A DNA stretch of 64,000 bases from an uncultured Prevotella sp. Lineage in GTDB: Bacteria; Bacteroidota; Bacteroidia; Bacteroidales; Bacteroidaceae. The notes below the pieces were generated by a model. The model searched no databases, was not told the DNA's origin, and saw nothing but the letters and a program-made list of their open reading frames with translations. Position numbers and translations under genes: made by a program. Shown here in pieces: positions 6,903-18,300 of this stretch. Location of the stretch: contig URUK01000006.1 in the NCBI GenBank assembly GCA_900551055.1, forward strand, positions 1-64,000. Direction: 5' to 3'. Every line of letters begins with the position of its first letter. Position 1 is the stretch's first letter.

Positions 6903-9068
6903 TTATTTAAGCCACTTGTCGAGCCAATTGAAGAATGTGCGCTGCCACAGTATACCGTTCTGCGGCTTTAAAACCCAGTGGTTCTCGTCGGGGAAAAGCA
7001 GCAGCTCGGCCGGTATGCTGCGCATACGCGCGGCGTTGAATGCGCCCATTCCTTGATTTGCGTTTATGCGGTAGTCTTTCTCTCCGTGTATGCATAGGAT
7101 GGGAGTGTCCCATTTGTCGACGAACTTGTGCGGCGAATTGGCGTAAGTGCGACGGGCGTTCTCTGTCTGGTCTTTGTTCCAATAGGCGTCGTCATATTCC
7201 CAATTGCTGAACCATCCCTCTTCCGTGTCGGTGTACATCGACTCAAGGTTGAATGCTCCGTCATGTGCAATGAAGCACTTGAAACGCTTTTCATGGTGTC
7301 CGGCAAGATAGTAGACGCTGAAGCCTCCGAAACTTGCACCGACGGCGCCGAGGCGGTCTTTGTCGACGAACGGCAGGTTTTCGCAGGCATCGTCAATGGC
7401 CGTAAGATAGTCTTTCATGCACAGGCCGGTCCAGTCTCCTGATATTTCTTCGTTCCATTCGCTGCCGAAGCCGGGCAGTCCTCTACGGTTGGGAGCTATT
7501 ACTACGTAGCCGTTGGCCGCCATTATTTGCATGTTCCAGCGATAGCTCCAAAATTGTGACACGGGGCTTTGCGGTCCGCCCTCGCAGAAAAGAAGCGTGG
7601 GATATTTCTTAGTCTCGTCAAAATGCGCAGGCAGTACAATCCAGTACATCATGTCCTTGCCGTCGGTAGTCTTAACCCAACGCTGCTGTATTTTGCCGAA
7701 AGTCATCTGGTCGTACAGGTGTTTGTTTTCAAACGTAATCTGTTCGGCATCAGACTGCTTTTCCTTTTTGCTCGGTTCGATGATGTAAAGCTCTGAAGCT
7801 TGTGACATGCTGTGTCTTTCAGCAAGAAGTTTCTTTCCGTCATTAAGAAGTTGTATCGAGCCATAGTCATTCCAGCCGTCGGTCAGCTGCATCACCTCTC
7901 CCTTGAGGTTTGTCTTATAAACGTTCTCGCAGCCATGCCATACGGCAAGGAAATAAAGGTCGTCAGAGTTTGCGCCCCAGCAGAAAGCGTCAACGTTTGT
8001 GTCGAGAGTCTCTGTCACATACGTTTTGTCTCCGGTGCTGGTGTTGTATATGCAAAGGCGGTTGCGGTCGCTTTCATAGCCGTCGCGCGCCATGCTTTGC
8101 CATGCAATGTACTTTCCATCGAGCGAGAACTGCGGATTGGTGTCATATCCAGGGTTGTTCTTTAGGTTGCTTTCCGCGTTGACAGCCTGATGTTTCATTG
8201 ACTTTGTAAGGTCGGTTTCAGGTTCAATATAGCCGTCTGGTTTGCAGATGTTTGCAGTCTTTCCTGTGGTAATGTCATAGATAAAGATGTCTGTATCGGT
8301 TGAGGTGGCATATTTTACGCCTGTTTTTTTGCGTGATGTATAGGCTATCCTCTTCGAGTCCGGACTCCACGCCAGTTGTTCAATGCCGCCAAACGGTTTT
8401 ACAGGGCTTTCATAAGGTTCGCCTTGCATTATGTCCATGCCTTCATCAATGCCGCTTGTAGACACTTCGGCAAGGAAGGGGTGGGGGATTGTTTCAACAT
8501 ATTCGTCCCAATGCCTGTAATTCATGTCAGTTATAAGACGGCCTGTAGCCTTTGGCAAGTCGGATGGATTTTCCTTTATGATTTCGTGGTATGGTATTTG
8601 TTTTACTAACAATACGTGTTTTTCATCGGGAGAGAATATGAAGCCGTCTATGCCGGTTTTGTCGTTGGTAAGTTGCTTGCGGTTACTTCCGTCGGGGTAC
8701 ATTTCCCATATTTGGCCGTCGCAAAGGAATGCGATTTTTTGTCCGCCGGCAATCCATACTGCATCGCTCTCGTTCTTAGAGCTTGTTGTCAGCATTCTGT
8801 TGTTCTTGCCGTTGGCGTCCATAATATAAATTACCGAATGGCTCTTGTTTTCTTTCACGCTATAATAACTTACCTGGTAAACGATGCGCTTACCGTCAGG
8901 TGATGCCTGATGCCCTCCAATGCGTCCCATAGCCCAAAGTGCTTCTGGAGTCATCAAGCCGCTATTAAGTGTAATGTCGCTTTTCCCTATGAAGCCGGGT
9001 GCTTCTTGTGCGTTTGATGTGCTGCAGCCTAAGGCAAGTGCAGCTGCAACCATTATTGTTTTATTCAT
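6903..9068 (-). CDS. secreted S9 family prolyl oligopeptidase, DPP5-like
   Basis: Predicted periplasmic serine exopeptidase releasing dipeptides from the N-terminus of peptides. A signal peptide (MNKTIMVAAALALGCSTSNA) is followed by a beta-propeller (about residues 40-430, with repeats such as GHQASPDGKRIVYQ, AWSPDSKRIAYTSR and QFSLDGKYIAWQS) and a C-terminal alpha/beta hydrolase domain. The triad is readable: Ser579 in GASFGGFSVYY, Asp665 in IHGEKDYRIN, His697 in FPDENHWVLKP. Length (721 residues) and layout match dipeptidyl-peptidase 5 of Porphyromonas gingivalis and relatives; another S9 subfamily cannot be excluded. The next gene downstream is an MFS carrier, suggesting hydrolysis coupled to uptake. 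An AT-rich hairpin follows the stop codon directly. Confidence 0.9.
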   Translation of the reverse strand: MNKTIMVAAALALGCSTSNAQEAPGFIGKSDITLNSGLMTPEALWAMGRIGGHQASPDGKRIVYQVSYYSVKENKSHSVIYIMDANGKNNRMLTTSSKNESDAVWIAGGQKIAFLCDGQIWEMYPDGSNRKQLTNDKTGIDGFIFSPDEKHVLLVKQIPYHEIIKENPSDLPKATGRLITDMNYRHWDEYVETIPHPFLAEVSTSGIDEGMDIMQGEPYESPVKPFGGIEQLAWSPDSKRIAYTSRKKTGVKYATSTDTDIFIYDITTGKTANICKPDGYIEPETDLTKSMKHQAVNAESNLKNNPGYDTNPQFSLDGKYIAWQSMARDGYESDRNRLCIYNTSTGDKTYVTETLDTNVDAFCWGANSDDLYFLAVWHGCENVYKTNLKGEVMQLTDGWNDYGSIQLLNDGKKLLAERHSMSQASELYIIEPSKKEKQSDAEQITFENKHLYDQMTFGKIQQRWVKTTDGKDMMYWIVLPAHFDETKKYPTLLFCEGGPQSPVSQFWSYRWNMQIMAANGYVVIAPNRRGLPGFGSEWNEEISGDWTGLCMKDYLTAIDDACENLPFVDKDRLGAVGASFGGFSVYYLAGHHEKRFKCFIAHDGAFNLESMYTDTEEGWFSNWEYDDAYWNKDQTENARRTYANSPHKFVDKWDTPILCIHGEKDYRINANQGMGAFNAARMRSIPAELLLFPDENHWVLKPQNGILWQRTFFNWLDKWLK

Positions 9069-9085
9069 AATATTTTGATTTTGAA

Positions 9086-9116
9086 TATAGGGGCAGACTT
9101 TATGTCCGCCCCTATA
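9086..9116. terminator. terminator-like hairpin between yidC and the S9 peptidase gene
   Basis: TATAGGGGCAGAC (9086-9098) pairs with GTCCGCCCCTATA (9104-9116) with a single mismatch. It lies 10 bp after the yidC stop on the minus strand and before the peptidase gene. It probably ends the pyrG-yidC transcript, although no long T-run follows. Confidence 0.6.
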
Positions 9117-9125
9117 AGGTTGTTG

Positions 9126-11024
9126 CTATTTCTTGGGTCTCATTTTCTCTTGCTGTTCACGCTGACGCTTCAGTTCTTCGGCCTGTTTCTGCATGGCTTC
9201 AAGCCTTGCTGCAAGTCCGCTCATCTTCTGCGGATTGTTTTTGTTTTCCTGATAGCGTGCTTCAAGTATTGCAAGCAACTTCTCATCGTTTGTGGTCTTA
9301 CGTAAAATCCACATTATTGCGGCACTACAGAACAATGAGATGAAGTAGTAGAAGTTAAGTCCGGCTGAATAATCATTGAACATGAAGAAGAAGAATACAG
9401 GCATTAGGTAGGTCATCCAGCGCATCATCTTCATCTGTTCAGCCTGCGTTCCAATCATCTGGTCTTTCTGCTGACGCATTGTCATTATGGAATAAAGCAC
9501 ATTGGCTGCGCAGAATAATATACACGTCAGGCTTAGATGGTCGCCTATTAGCCAGATATTCTTGTTCCATTCGATGATGGGGTCATACGTTGAAAGATCG
9601 CTAATCCAAAGGAAACTCTCTCCGCGCAGTTGGATGGCGTTAGGTACGAAGTTGAACATGGCAATCCAAATAGGCAGTTGTATCAGCATGGGGAGACATC
9701 CGCTCAATGGGCTTACGCCGTACTTAGAGTACAATGCCATCATGGCCTGCTGCTTTTGCATCTGGTCTTCAGGCTTGTCATACTGTTTGGTGGCTTCTTC
9801 TATTTTCGGCCTCAGTACGCGCATCTTGGCTGAAGACATATAGCTCTTTTTAACCAATGGATAGGTTATGACTTTCAGCAACAGGGTTATCAGTATGAGC
9901 ACAATGCCCATGTTGATGTTCATGCCTGTAAGCCAGTCGAACACGTAGATTGTAAACCAGCGGTTGATTATTCTGAATAGCGGCCAGCCAAGATAGACAA
10001 GGCGTTGTAGTTCGAGGTCTTTGTTGAACGTACTTTGCTTTTCTACTTTCTTCAGTAAGTTGAAGTCATTTGGCCCGAAATAGAACTCAAGCTCGGTGGG
10101 GGTTTTTCCTGTCGGGTCGAAAGACGTCTTCATTTTCGCTGCATAGTGCTTCAAAAAGCCTGAGCCTTTTTCCTGTGGAATGCTTGTCATCAGCGAGTTC
10201 GCACCGAAATCGTCCTTGGCAATCATTACAGCACTAAAGAACTGGTTTTTGAATGCAACCCAGTCAATCACATCTTCTATTTTCTCGTCAACCTTTTCGC
10301 TTGTCTCGCTAAGGTTGTCTGTCCCTCCTTCGGTAAGGTGGTAGGTCAATGACGAATGTTGGTTTTCGAATGTAAAGCCTTTCTCCTGCTGTCGGCAAAG
10401 GTCTGTCCATTCAATGTCCATCTTGTCATAGTTCGGCGCAAACATGCCGCTCAAGCCGTTTGCTTGCATTGAAAAGTGCAGCATATAGTCTTTGCCCAGC
10501 CTGTAGTTCATCACAAGGGACTTTCCGTTGCCGGCATCGGCTGTCATCGTTACTGTTGTGTCTGTAACGTTTGATGGAGTGAAGTAGAGGTCGCTTGTTA
10601 TGATGTTGGTCTCCTTTCCGGCCAGCATGAACTTCAAAGATTGGTTCTTACTGTCAAACAATGTCAGGTCATTGCTACCGTCGTTGGTTTTGAAACCTTT
10701 TATTACAGCTTTTTCAACGACACCTCCCTTTGTGTTGAACGTAAGTTCCACTTTTGAGTTTTTAAGCACAACGTTTTGGGCTTTGCCGCTCATAGCTTTA
10801 TAAAATGCCGCAGTCGTATCTTCTACGGCTTGGCTTGCGGAATTTGCCTTTGCAACTTCCTGCTCTGCTTTAAGCTTTTGTTCTGCCTTTTGTTTGGCTA
10901 TGGCTGTTATCGAGTCTTGTATCCTTTGTTGTGCAATCTCCTCCTCTGATGGTCTTGACCACCAACTGAAGCCTATCAAAACGGCTGCGATTAGAACAAA
11001 CCCAATAATTGTATTCTTGTCCAT
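9126..11024 (-). CDS. yidC: membrane protein insertase YidC
   Basis: Inserts and folds proteins in the inner membrane, with SecYEG or alone. The 632-residue protein has an N-terminal membrane anchor (TIIGFVLIAAVLIGFSWW), a large periplasmic beta domain (about residues 60-350) and the conserved five-helix core starting at LTGMNINMGIVLILITLLLK. Conserved pieces include SYMSSAKMRVLRPKIEE, the SPLSGCLPMLIQLPIWIAMF block and the final MWILRKTTND helix. The tail (about 60 residues, rich in Lys, Arg, Gln) is coiled-coil-like and may contact the ribosome. It follows pyrG by 18 bp on the same strand, an order I know from other Bacteroidales, so the two are probably one transcript. Confidence 0.97.
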   Translation of the reverse strand: MDKNTIIGFVLIAAVLIGFSWWSRPSEEEIAQQRIQDSITAIAKQKAEQKLKAEQEVAKANSASQAVEDTTAAFYKAMSGKAQNVVLKNSKVELTFNTKGGVVEKAVIKGFKTNDGSNDLTLFDSKNQSLKFMLAGKETNIITSDLYFTPSNVTDTTVTMTADAGNGKSLVMNYRLGKDYMLHFSMQANGLSGMFAPNYDKMDIEWTDLCRQQEKGFTFENQHSSLTYHLTEGGTDNLSETSEKVDEKIEDVIDWVAFKNQFFSAVMIAKDDFGANSLMTSIPQEKGSGFLKHYAAKMKTSFDPTGKTPTELEFYFGPNDFNLLKKVEKQSTFNKDLELQRLVYLGWPLFRIINRWFTIYVFDWLTGMNINMGIVLILITLLLKVITYPLVKKSYMSSAKMRVLRPKIEEATKQYDKPEDQMQKQQAMMALYSKYGVSPLSGCLPMLIQLPIWIAMFNFVPNAIQLRGESFLWISDLSTYDPIIEWNKNIWLIGDHLSLTCILFCAANVLYSIMTMRQQKDQMIGTQAEQMKMMRWMTYLMPVFFFFMFNDYSAGLNFYYFISLFCSAAIMWILRKTTNDEKLLAILEARYQENKNNPQKMSGLAARLEAMQKQAEELKRQREQQEKMRPKK

Positions 11025-11042
11025 CTTGAAAAACTTGTATGA

Positions 11043-12716
<1,674 letters not shown>

Positions 12717-12800
12717 AGAAAATTTGCTGATATGCCAAAATTATAGCATCTTTATTAGGCGAAAAAAACAGTAACCGATGTGTATGTATAAAATAAATGC

Positions 12801-12808
12801 TAACTTTG
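12801..12808 (+). promoter_or_regulatory. -7 promoter element of the DUF3078 gene
   Basis: TAACTTTG followed by CA, an exact TAnnTTTG match. It overlaps the upstream in-frame ATG at 12797, which therefore cannot be the translation start; the ATG at 12833, 25 bp downstream, fits. Confidence 0.7.
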
Positions 12809-12832
12809 CAGACAAAACGTAAAACCGCTGTA

Positions 12833-14137
12833 ATGAAATTCAAGCTTTTATTAACGGTCATATTGTTGTGCGTTGTCGGTTCTGTTTTCAGCCAGTCCCG
12901 GTATAAACGGCGTGCATATCATCGTGAAAAGCCCGATACTTCAATAGTAGTTGCATATGTTGACTCGTTGAAAGCGTATAAGGTCAAGGCCGATACATTG
13001 AGGTTGTATGCCGACACTTCGTTGGTGCGGCCGGTCCCTGATTCACGTTTCTCTCTGTTGTTCAGCCCCTTTACGTATTATAGCTCTGCGATACGACGTA
13101 GCATGGTGCTTGGTGAAGACGGTATGGACGGAATTGACGAGGCCGTAGGTTCGGTCTTGATTGATGCTTATCTGAAATGTCCTGATTGCGTGGAATTTAC
13201 AGATATGGAGCTTGCCGAGGCCGGGGAATTGCATGAAGAGATAACAAAGCCTCTGCGTCACAAAGTTGAATATGCAACGGATAGCGAGGATGTGCCGGAG
13301 GTGCATCCTGATGTTCCGCTTGAAATTGTGGTTGCCAAGCCGAATTTCTGGACATTCAGCGGTGATTATTATCTTCAGTTTCTGCAGAATTTTGTGTCGG
13401 GGAATTGGTATAAGGGCGGTGAAAGTGATTACTCAATGCTGTCCAGCGTAACATTGCAGGCAAATTATAATAATAAACAGAAAGTCAAGTTCGAGAACAA
13501 ATTGGAATTGAAACTTGGCTTGCTTACATCCCGCGGCGACACATTGCATAGTGTACGGACATCGGAAGACCTTATTCGTTACACAGGAAAACTTGGCTTA
13601 CAGGCAACAAAAAACTGGTATTATACCTTGCAATTGATAGCGCAGACACAGTTTATGCGTGGTTATAAAAGCAATGACGCAAAGGTGTATTCGGACATTC
13701 TGTCGCCGTTGAACCTTAACTTTTCGCTCGGTATGAGTTATAACGTGGACGTGTTCAAGGGCAAGTTAAAAGGTTCTATACAGCTTGCACCGCTGGCGTA
13801 CAACTTCAAATATGTAGGCAGGAGTGAACTTGCGGCGGATAACGGCCTTGAAGCTGGTAGGCATACGAAGAATGAATTTGGTTCTGGATGCACGTTCGAT
13901 CTGAACTGGACGTTTTCAGACTTGATAAAATGGAAGACCCGCCTTTATGCTTATACAACTTATAAGCGAATGCAGATGGAGTGGGAGAACACGGTGACGT
14001 TTCAATTCAACAAATACTTGTCTTCCAACTTGTTCGTTTATCCGCGTTTTGATGATAGTACAGCCAACAAGGATGCCTCTCTTGGATATTGGCAGTTTAA
14101 AGAGTATCTGTCAATAGGCTTTGCCTACGCATTTTGA
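12833..14137 (+). CDS. DUF3078 family outer-membrane-type protein
   Basis: The ATG at 12833 is chosen because the -7 box covers the earlier in-frame ATG at 12797. This start gives a clean signal peptide, MKFKLLLTVILLCVVGSVFS, on a 434-residue protein. From about residue 165 on, alternating hydrophobic strands (NFWTFSGDYYLQFLQNFVSG, NWYKGGESDYSMLSSVTLQA) and a final aromatic residue (YLSIGFAYAF) resemble an outer-membrane beta-barrel. The NFWTFSG and NWYKGG blocks are typical of DUF3078, a Bacteroidota family without established function. It stands alone in plus orientation and divergent from pyrG. Function unknown; outer-membrane location is inferred from the strand pattern and the C-terminal Phe. 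Confidence 0.8.
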   Translation: MKFKLLLTVILLCVVGSVFSQSRYKRRAYHREKPDTSIVVAYVDSLKAYKVKADTLRLYADTSLVRPVPDSRFSLLFSPFTYYSSAIRRSMVLGEDGMDGIDEAVGSVLIDAYLKCPDCVEFTDMELAEAGELHEEITKPLRHKVEYATDSEDVPEVHPDVPLEIVVAKPNFWTFSGDYYLQFLQNFVSGNWYKGGESDYSMLSSVTLQANYNNKQKVKFENKLELKLGLLTSRGDTLHSVRTSEDLIRYTGKLGLQATKNWYYTLQLIAQTQFMRGYKSNDAKVYSDILSPLNLNFSLGMSYNVDVFKGKLKGSIQLAPLAYNFKYVGRSELAADNGLEAGRHTKNEFGSGCTFDLNWTFSDLIKWKTRLYAYTTYKRMQMEWENTVTFQFNKYLSSNLFVYPRFDDSTANKDASLGYWQFKEYLSIGFAYAF

Positions 14138-14139
14138 AG

Positions 14140-14233
14140 TTAAGTATTAGAAGCTAAGACTTAAAAAGTTTGTTCTGCTTATTATGAAATACTGCAAGGC
14201 ATATTTTCTTAAGTCTTAGCTTCCGATTCTTAA
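14140..14233. repeat. AT-rich hairpin between convergent genes
   Basis: An imperfect inverted repeat (about 14140-14167 against 14204-14233) centred on the arm AGCTAAGACTTAA. It starts 2 bp after the DUF3078 stop and ends 1 bp before the DUF1573 stop, and contains GGCATATTTTCTTAA, the same core found in the hairpins near 6870 and 62660. Confidence 0.7.
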
Positions 14234-14234
14234 T

Positions 14235-14624
14235 TTATTTCGCTTCTTCCATTGTGCCCTCAATGTATAGCCTAAGCATCTCGGGCTTGCCGTTAGTCCT
14301 TATTGTTATTGATTTCTTGAAATGTCCAGGGAACCGACCCTTTCCGTTATAAGTTACGCTTAATGTGCCTTTTTCACCAGGTGCAATGGGCTTCTTTGTA
14401 TATTGTGGCACGGTGCATCCGCAACTGGCTATGGCTTGGTGGATGATAAGCGGAGCTTCTCCTACGTTTGTGAACGTGAAAGTACATTTCTGTACGGGTG
14501 TGCTTTCTGAAAAAGTGCCGAAATCGTATGTTGTTTTTTCAAACTTGATTTCCGCTTCTTTTTGTGCTGATGCATACACCAATGACAGCATCAGCATGAG
14601 CGACATTAATAGAACTTTTTTCAT
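14235..14624 (-). CDS. DUF1573 exported protein
   Basis: A 129-residue exported protein: signal peptide MKKVLLMSLMLMLSLVYASA, then a single immunoglobulin-like DUF1573 domain with the typical blocks TTYDFGTFSESTPVQKCTFT, NVGEAPLIIHQAIASCGCTV, YTKKPIAPGEKG and VTYNGKGRFPGHFKKSITI. The SCGCTVP motif is the family hallmark. Members are abundant and secreted in Bacteroidota; their role is not established. A -7 box TATTTTTG (14661-14654) lies about 30 bp upstream. The gene is convergent with DUF3078 and separated from nifJ by a 730-bp gap. Confidence 0.88.
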   Translation of the reverse strand: MKKVLLMSLMLMLSLVYASAQKEAEIKFEKTTYDFGTFSESTPVQKCTFTFTNVGEAPLIIHQAIASCGCTVPQYTKKPIAPGEKGTLSVTYNGKGRFPGHFKKSITIRTNGKPEMLRLYIEGTMEEAK

Positions 14625-14653
14625 TTTGGCTTTTATTATTTGAATTTTTGCGA

Positions 14654-14661
14654 CAAAAATA
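14654..14661 (-). promoter_or_regulatory. DUF1573 gene -7 promoter element
   Basis: TATTTTTG on the minus strand, an exact TAnnTTTG match, 30 bp before the start codon. Confidence 0.6.
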
Positions 14662-15286
14662 CTCCTTATTTTAATATGTTTGTGTAAAAGGTACTTTATT
14701 TTGCATTAATTTTACTATTTTTCATCCTTGTTTACTTGTGTTTTCACAGTTGGATATTGACGGCGTAGTGTGTTCCTTGTTCAGTTGTTTAATGTGTATA
14801 TAGCTATAGAAGTTTGTTTTTATTGTCTATGATGAGTTTGTTCTTACTTAGATGATGTTGGCTTTATTTAACAAAAAACGACAATTTTTGATTTTTGAGT
14901 TTAACAATTTGTTTTTCTTGAAATATGATTTGTTCATAATTAAAAAGTTGCCTGCAACGTTGAACTTTAAATGTATATCTGCATTTTCAAAAATGTATGA
15001 AGTTGTTGGTAGTTTGCAGGACCTGTTGCTTGTTGCGCTCGTTCAGAGAGTTAAAGGACAAATGCTTTACAAAAGGCCATAAAACGCAGTGTAATATGTG
15101 TCCTTTTACACTGCAAAAAGTGGTCTTTGGGAAGCCAAGTGATGATTAATTGTTTTTTTATTTACTGTTATACTGTTACTGTCCATGGTAACTTGTTGAA
15201 GGCGAGTGGATTATGGCGTATCGGTAAATAGATTTACTGTTGTATTATTGTTACAAATAAGTTTTCTTTATGGCATGTAACGGCAT
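14662..15286. other. gene-free AT-rich gap with one dispersed repeat
   Basis: No supportable gene. A 76-codon frame at 14852-15082 has no recognisable domain, start context or homology I know. A member of the dispersed intergenic repeat family (ACAAAAGGCC..., GTAATATGTGTCCTTTT, ACTGCAAAAAGTGG) occupies about 15068-15130. The remainder is low-complexity AT-rich DNA. Confidence 0.6.
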
Positions 15287-15324
15287 AAAAAGAGGCTGTG
15301 TCAAAATAGACACAGCCTCTTTTT
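15287..15324. terminator. nifJ terminator
   Basis: A perfect 16-bp inverted repeat (15287-15302 and 15309-15324; arm AAAAAGAGGCTGTGTC) with a 6-nt loop, flanked by A- and T-runs. It lies 31 bp past the nifJ stop on the minus strand. Confidence 0.9.
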
Positions 15325-15354
15325 TTTTATTGCATATTCTTAACTTAGTCAAGC

Positions 15355-18300
15355 TTATTCTTCGCTCCAGTCTTCTTTGGACTTGCGTATGTAGCTCTTG
15401 TAACGCAGTTTAGCCATGCGTTCAGCCTCGGCAAACAGCTCCTCAGCCTCGTTAGGATAAGCCTTCTTTACAGAGAGATAACGAACCTCGCCCATCAGGA
15501 AGTCATGGAATTTACTCCAGTCAGGTTCCTTAGAGTCAAGAGAGAATGGGTTTTTGCCCTGTTCTGCCAGTTCGGGGTTGTATCTCCACAGATGCCAGTA
15601 GCCACATTCAACGGCCTTAGCTTCTTCAGCCTGGCTCTTGCCCATGCCGCCCTTTGCTTTCAAACCGTGGTTGATACATGGCGCGTAAGCGATTACAAGA
15701 GAAGGTCCTGGATAAGCTTCTGCTTCGCGGATAGCCTTAAGGCACTGTGCGTTGTCAGCTCCCATAGCTATCTGGGCAACGTAAACGTAGCCGTATGTAG
15801 TCGCCATGAGACCAAGATCCTTCTTACGGATACGCTTTCCTTGAGCCGCAAATTGTGCGATGGCGCCAAGAGGTGTAGCCTTTGATGACTGACCGCCGGT
15901 GTTAGAGTAAACCTCGGTATCGAGCACGAGTATGTTAACGTCCTCGCCGCTTGCGATAACGTGGTCAAGACCTCCATAACCGATGTCGTAAGAAGCACCG
16001 TCGCCACCGATTATCCACTGGCTGCGCTTGATAAGATAGTGATCGAGAGTCTTCAGTTCTTTGCATATTTCACATCCCGCTTCTGCACCGGCAGCAATGA
16101 GCGGTTTCAGCTTGGCTGCTGCGACCTTTGACGCATCAGCGTTTTCCTTGCTGGCAATCCATTCTTCGGCGGCAGCCTTGAAGTCGGCTGATGTGCTGTC
16201 CTTAGCGATAGCATCGTTAAGCAACATGGTGATGCGTTCTTTCATCTTCTTGTTGCCAAGTACCATACCCATACCGAATTCGCAGAAATCCTCGAACAGA
16301 GAGTTGTCGAAAGCAGGTCCTTGTCCCTTGTCGTTGGTGCAATATGGGGTTGAAGGTATTGATGCAGAATAGATTGATGAACAACCTGTTGCATTGGCAA
16401 TCATTTCGCGGTCGCCGAACAGTTGTGAAATCAGTTTTACGTAAGGAGTTTCACCGCAACCAGAGCATGCTCCGGAGAACTCGAACAACGGCTGCGCGAA
16501 CTGTGAGTTCTTTACGTTCGACTTGATGTCAACCAAATCTTGCTTGCTCTTAACGTTCTTTACAAGATAATCCCAGCGTGCAGCTTCTTCGTCGTCGCCT
16601 GCAAATGGAACCATGGTGAGAGCCTTGCCCTTCTTCGGGTTTCCGGGACAAACATCGGCACAGTTTCCGCATCCGAGACAGTCGAGAACGCTCGGTTCGA
16701 TGACGAAGTGCATACCCTTCATTGCAGCGGGAGCTTTCATTTCAAGTGTTGTTCCGTTGAAACCTTTAAGTTCTTCGTCTGTGAGAACGAACGGACGGAT
16801 GGCTGCATGAGGACAAACGTAAGCACATTTGTTGCATTGTATACAGTTTTCAGCATTCCATTTCGGAACAAATGCCTCTACACCACGCTTCTCGTATGCG
16901 GCTGTCCCATTCTGCCATGTACCGTCTACCGTATCGTGGCTGATGAAGTCGGAAACCTTGAGCAAGTCACCTGCTTGCGCATTGATAGGACGTACAAGCT
17001 CTTTAACGAATGCCGGAGCATCGTCTTCAACTACAGCGTCGTCTTGAAGGTTTGCCCATGCCGGGTCAACTGTAAGCTGCTTGTATTCTCCGCCACGGTC
17101 AACTGCTGCATAGTTCTTGTCGACCACATCCTGTCCCTTTTTGCCGTAAGACTTGACGATAAACTTCTTCATCTGTTCGATGGCGAGGTCAATAGGAATA
17201 ACTCCTGTGATGCGGAAGAACGCACTTTGGAGGATTGTATTGGTACGGTTGCCGAGTCCAATCTCCTGTGCTATCTTTGTAGCGTTGATATAGTAAACGG
17301 TGATGTTGTTCTGTGCGAAGTAACGCTTAACCTTATTAGGTATGAAGTTGACAAGTTCCTCACCGTCGAATATTGTATTGAGCAAGAATGTCCCGTTCTT
17401 CTGCAATCCACGGGTCACGTCATACATGTGCAGATAAGCCTGAACGTGGCAAGCTACGAAGTTAGGCGTGTTCACCAAGTATGTGCTGCGTATAGGAGTG
17501 TCGCCGAAACGGAGGTGCGAGCAAGTGAATCCACCTGATTTCTTAGAGTCGTAAGAGAAATAAGCCTGGCAGTGCTTGTCGGTGTTGTCGCCGATGATTT
17601 TCACCGAGTTCTTGTTTGCTCCGACAGTACCGTCAGCACCAAGTCCGTAGAATTTAGCTTCGAACATGCCTTCGCCGCCAAGCGCCATTTCTTCAACCTG
17701 CGGCAGTGAGGTGAATGTTACGTCGTCAACAATACCGAGTGTAAAGTGGTTTTTCGGTTCGTTCAGCTTCAGGTTGTTGAATACTGCTATAATCTGTGCA
17801 GGCGTAGTGTCGTTCGAGCCAAGGCCGTAACGTCCGCCAACGATGAGCGGCTTGTTCTCAACATCATAGTAAGCACTCTTCACGTCAAGGTACAGTGGTT
17901 CGCCTTCAGCTCCAGGTTCTTTGGTCCTGTCAAGCACAGCGATACGCTTTACCGTTGCAGGTACAGATGCAAGCAGGTGCTTTACAGAGAACGGACGATA
18001 GAGATGAACTGAAATCATGCCGACTTTCTCTCCGTTCTTGTTAAGGTAGTCGATGGCTTCACGCGCAGCCTCGGTTGCTGAACCCATGAGTATTATCATC
18101 CTTTCGGCATCTTCCGCTCCGTAATAAGAGAAGAGATGATACTCACGGCCCGTGATTTTGCTTATTTCGCCGAGATAGTGCTCTACAACTTCAGGAACCT
18201 TGTCATAATATTCGTTGCATGCCTCACGGTGTGTGAAGAAAGTCTCCGGATTTTCCGCCGTACCGCGTGTGACGGGGCGTTCGGGTGACAGTGCGCGGTC

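Noticed and set aside
14852..15082. A 76-codon plus-strand frame in the DUF1573-nifJ gap
   Set aside because: AT-rich, no recognisable domain, start signal or neighbour, and it overlaps a dispersed repeat.
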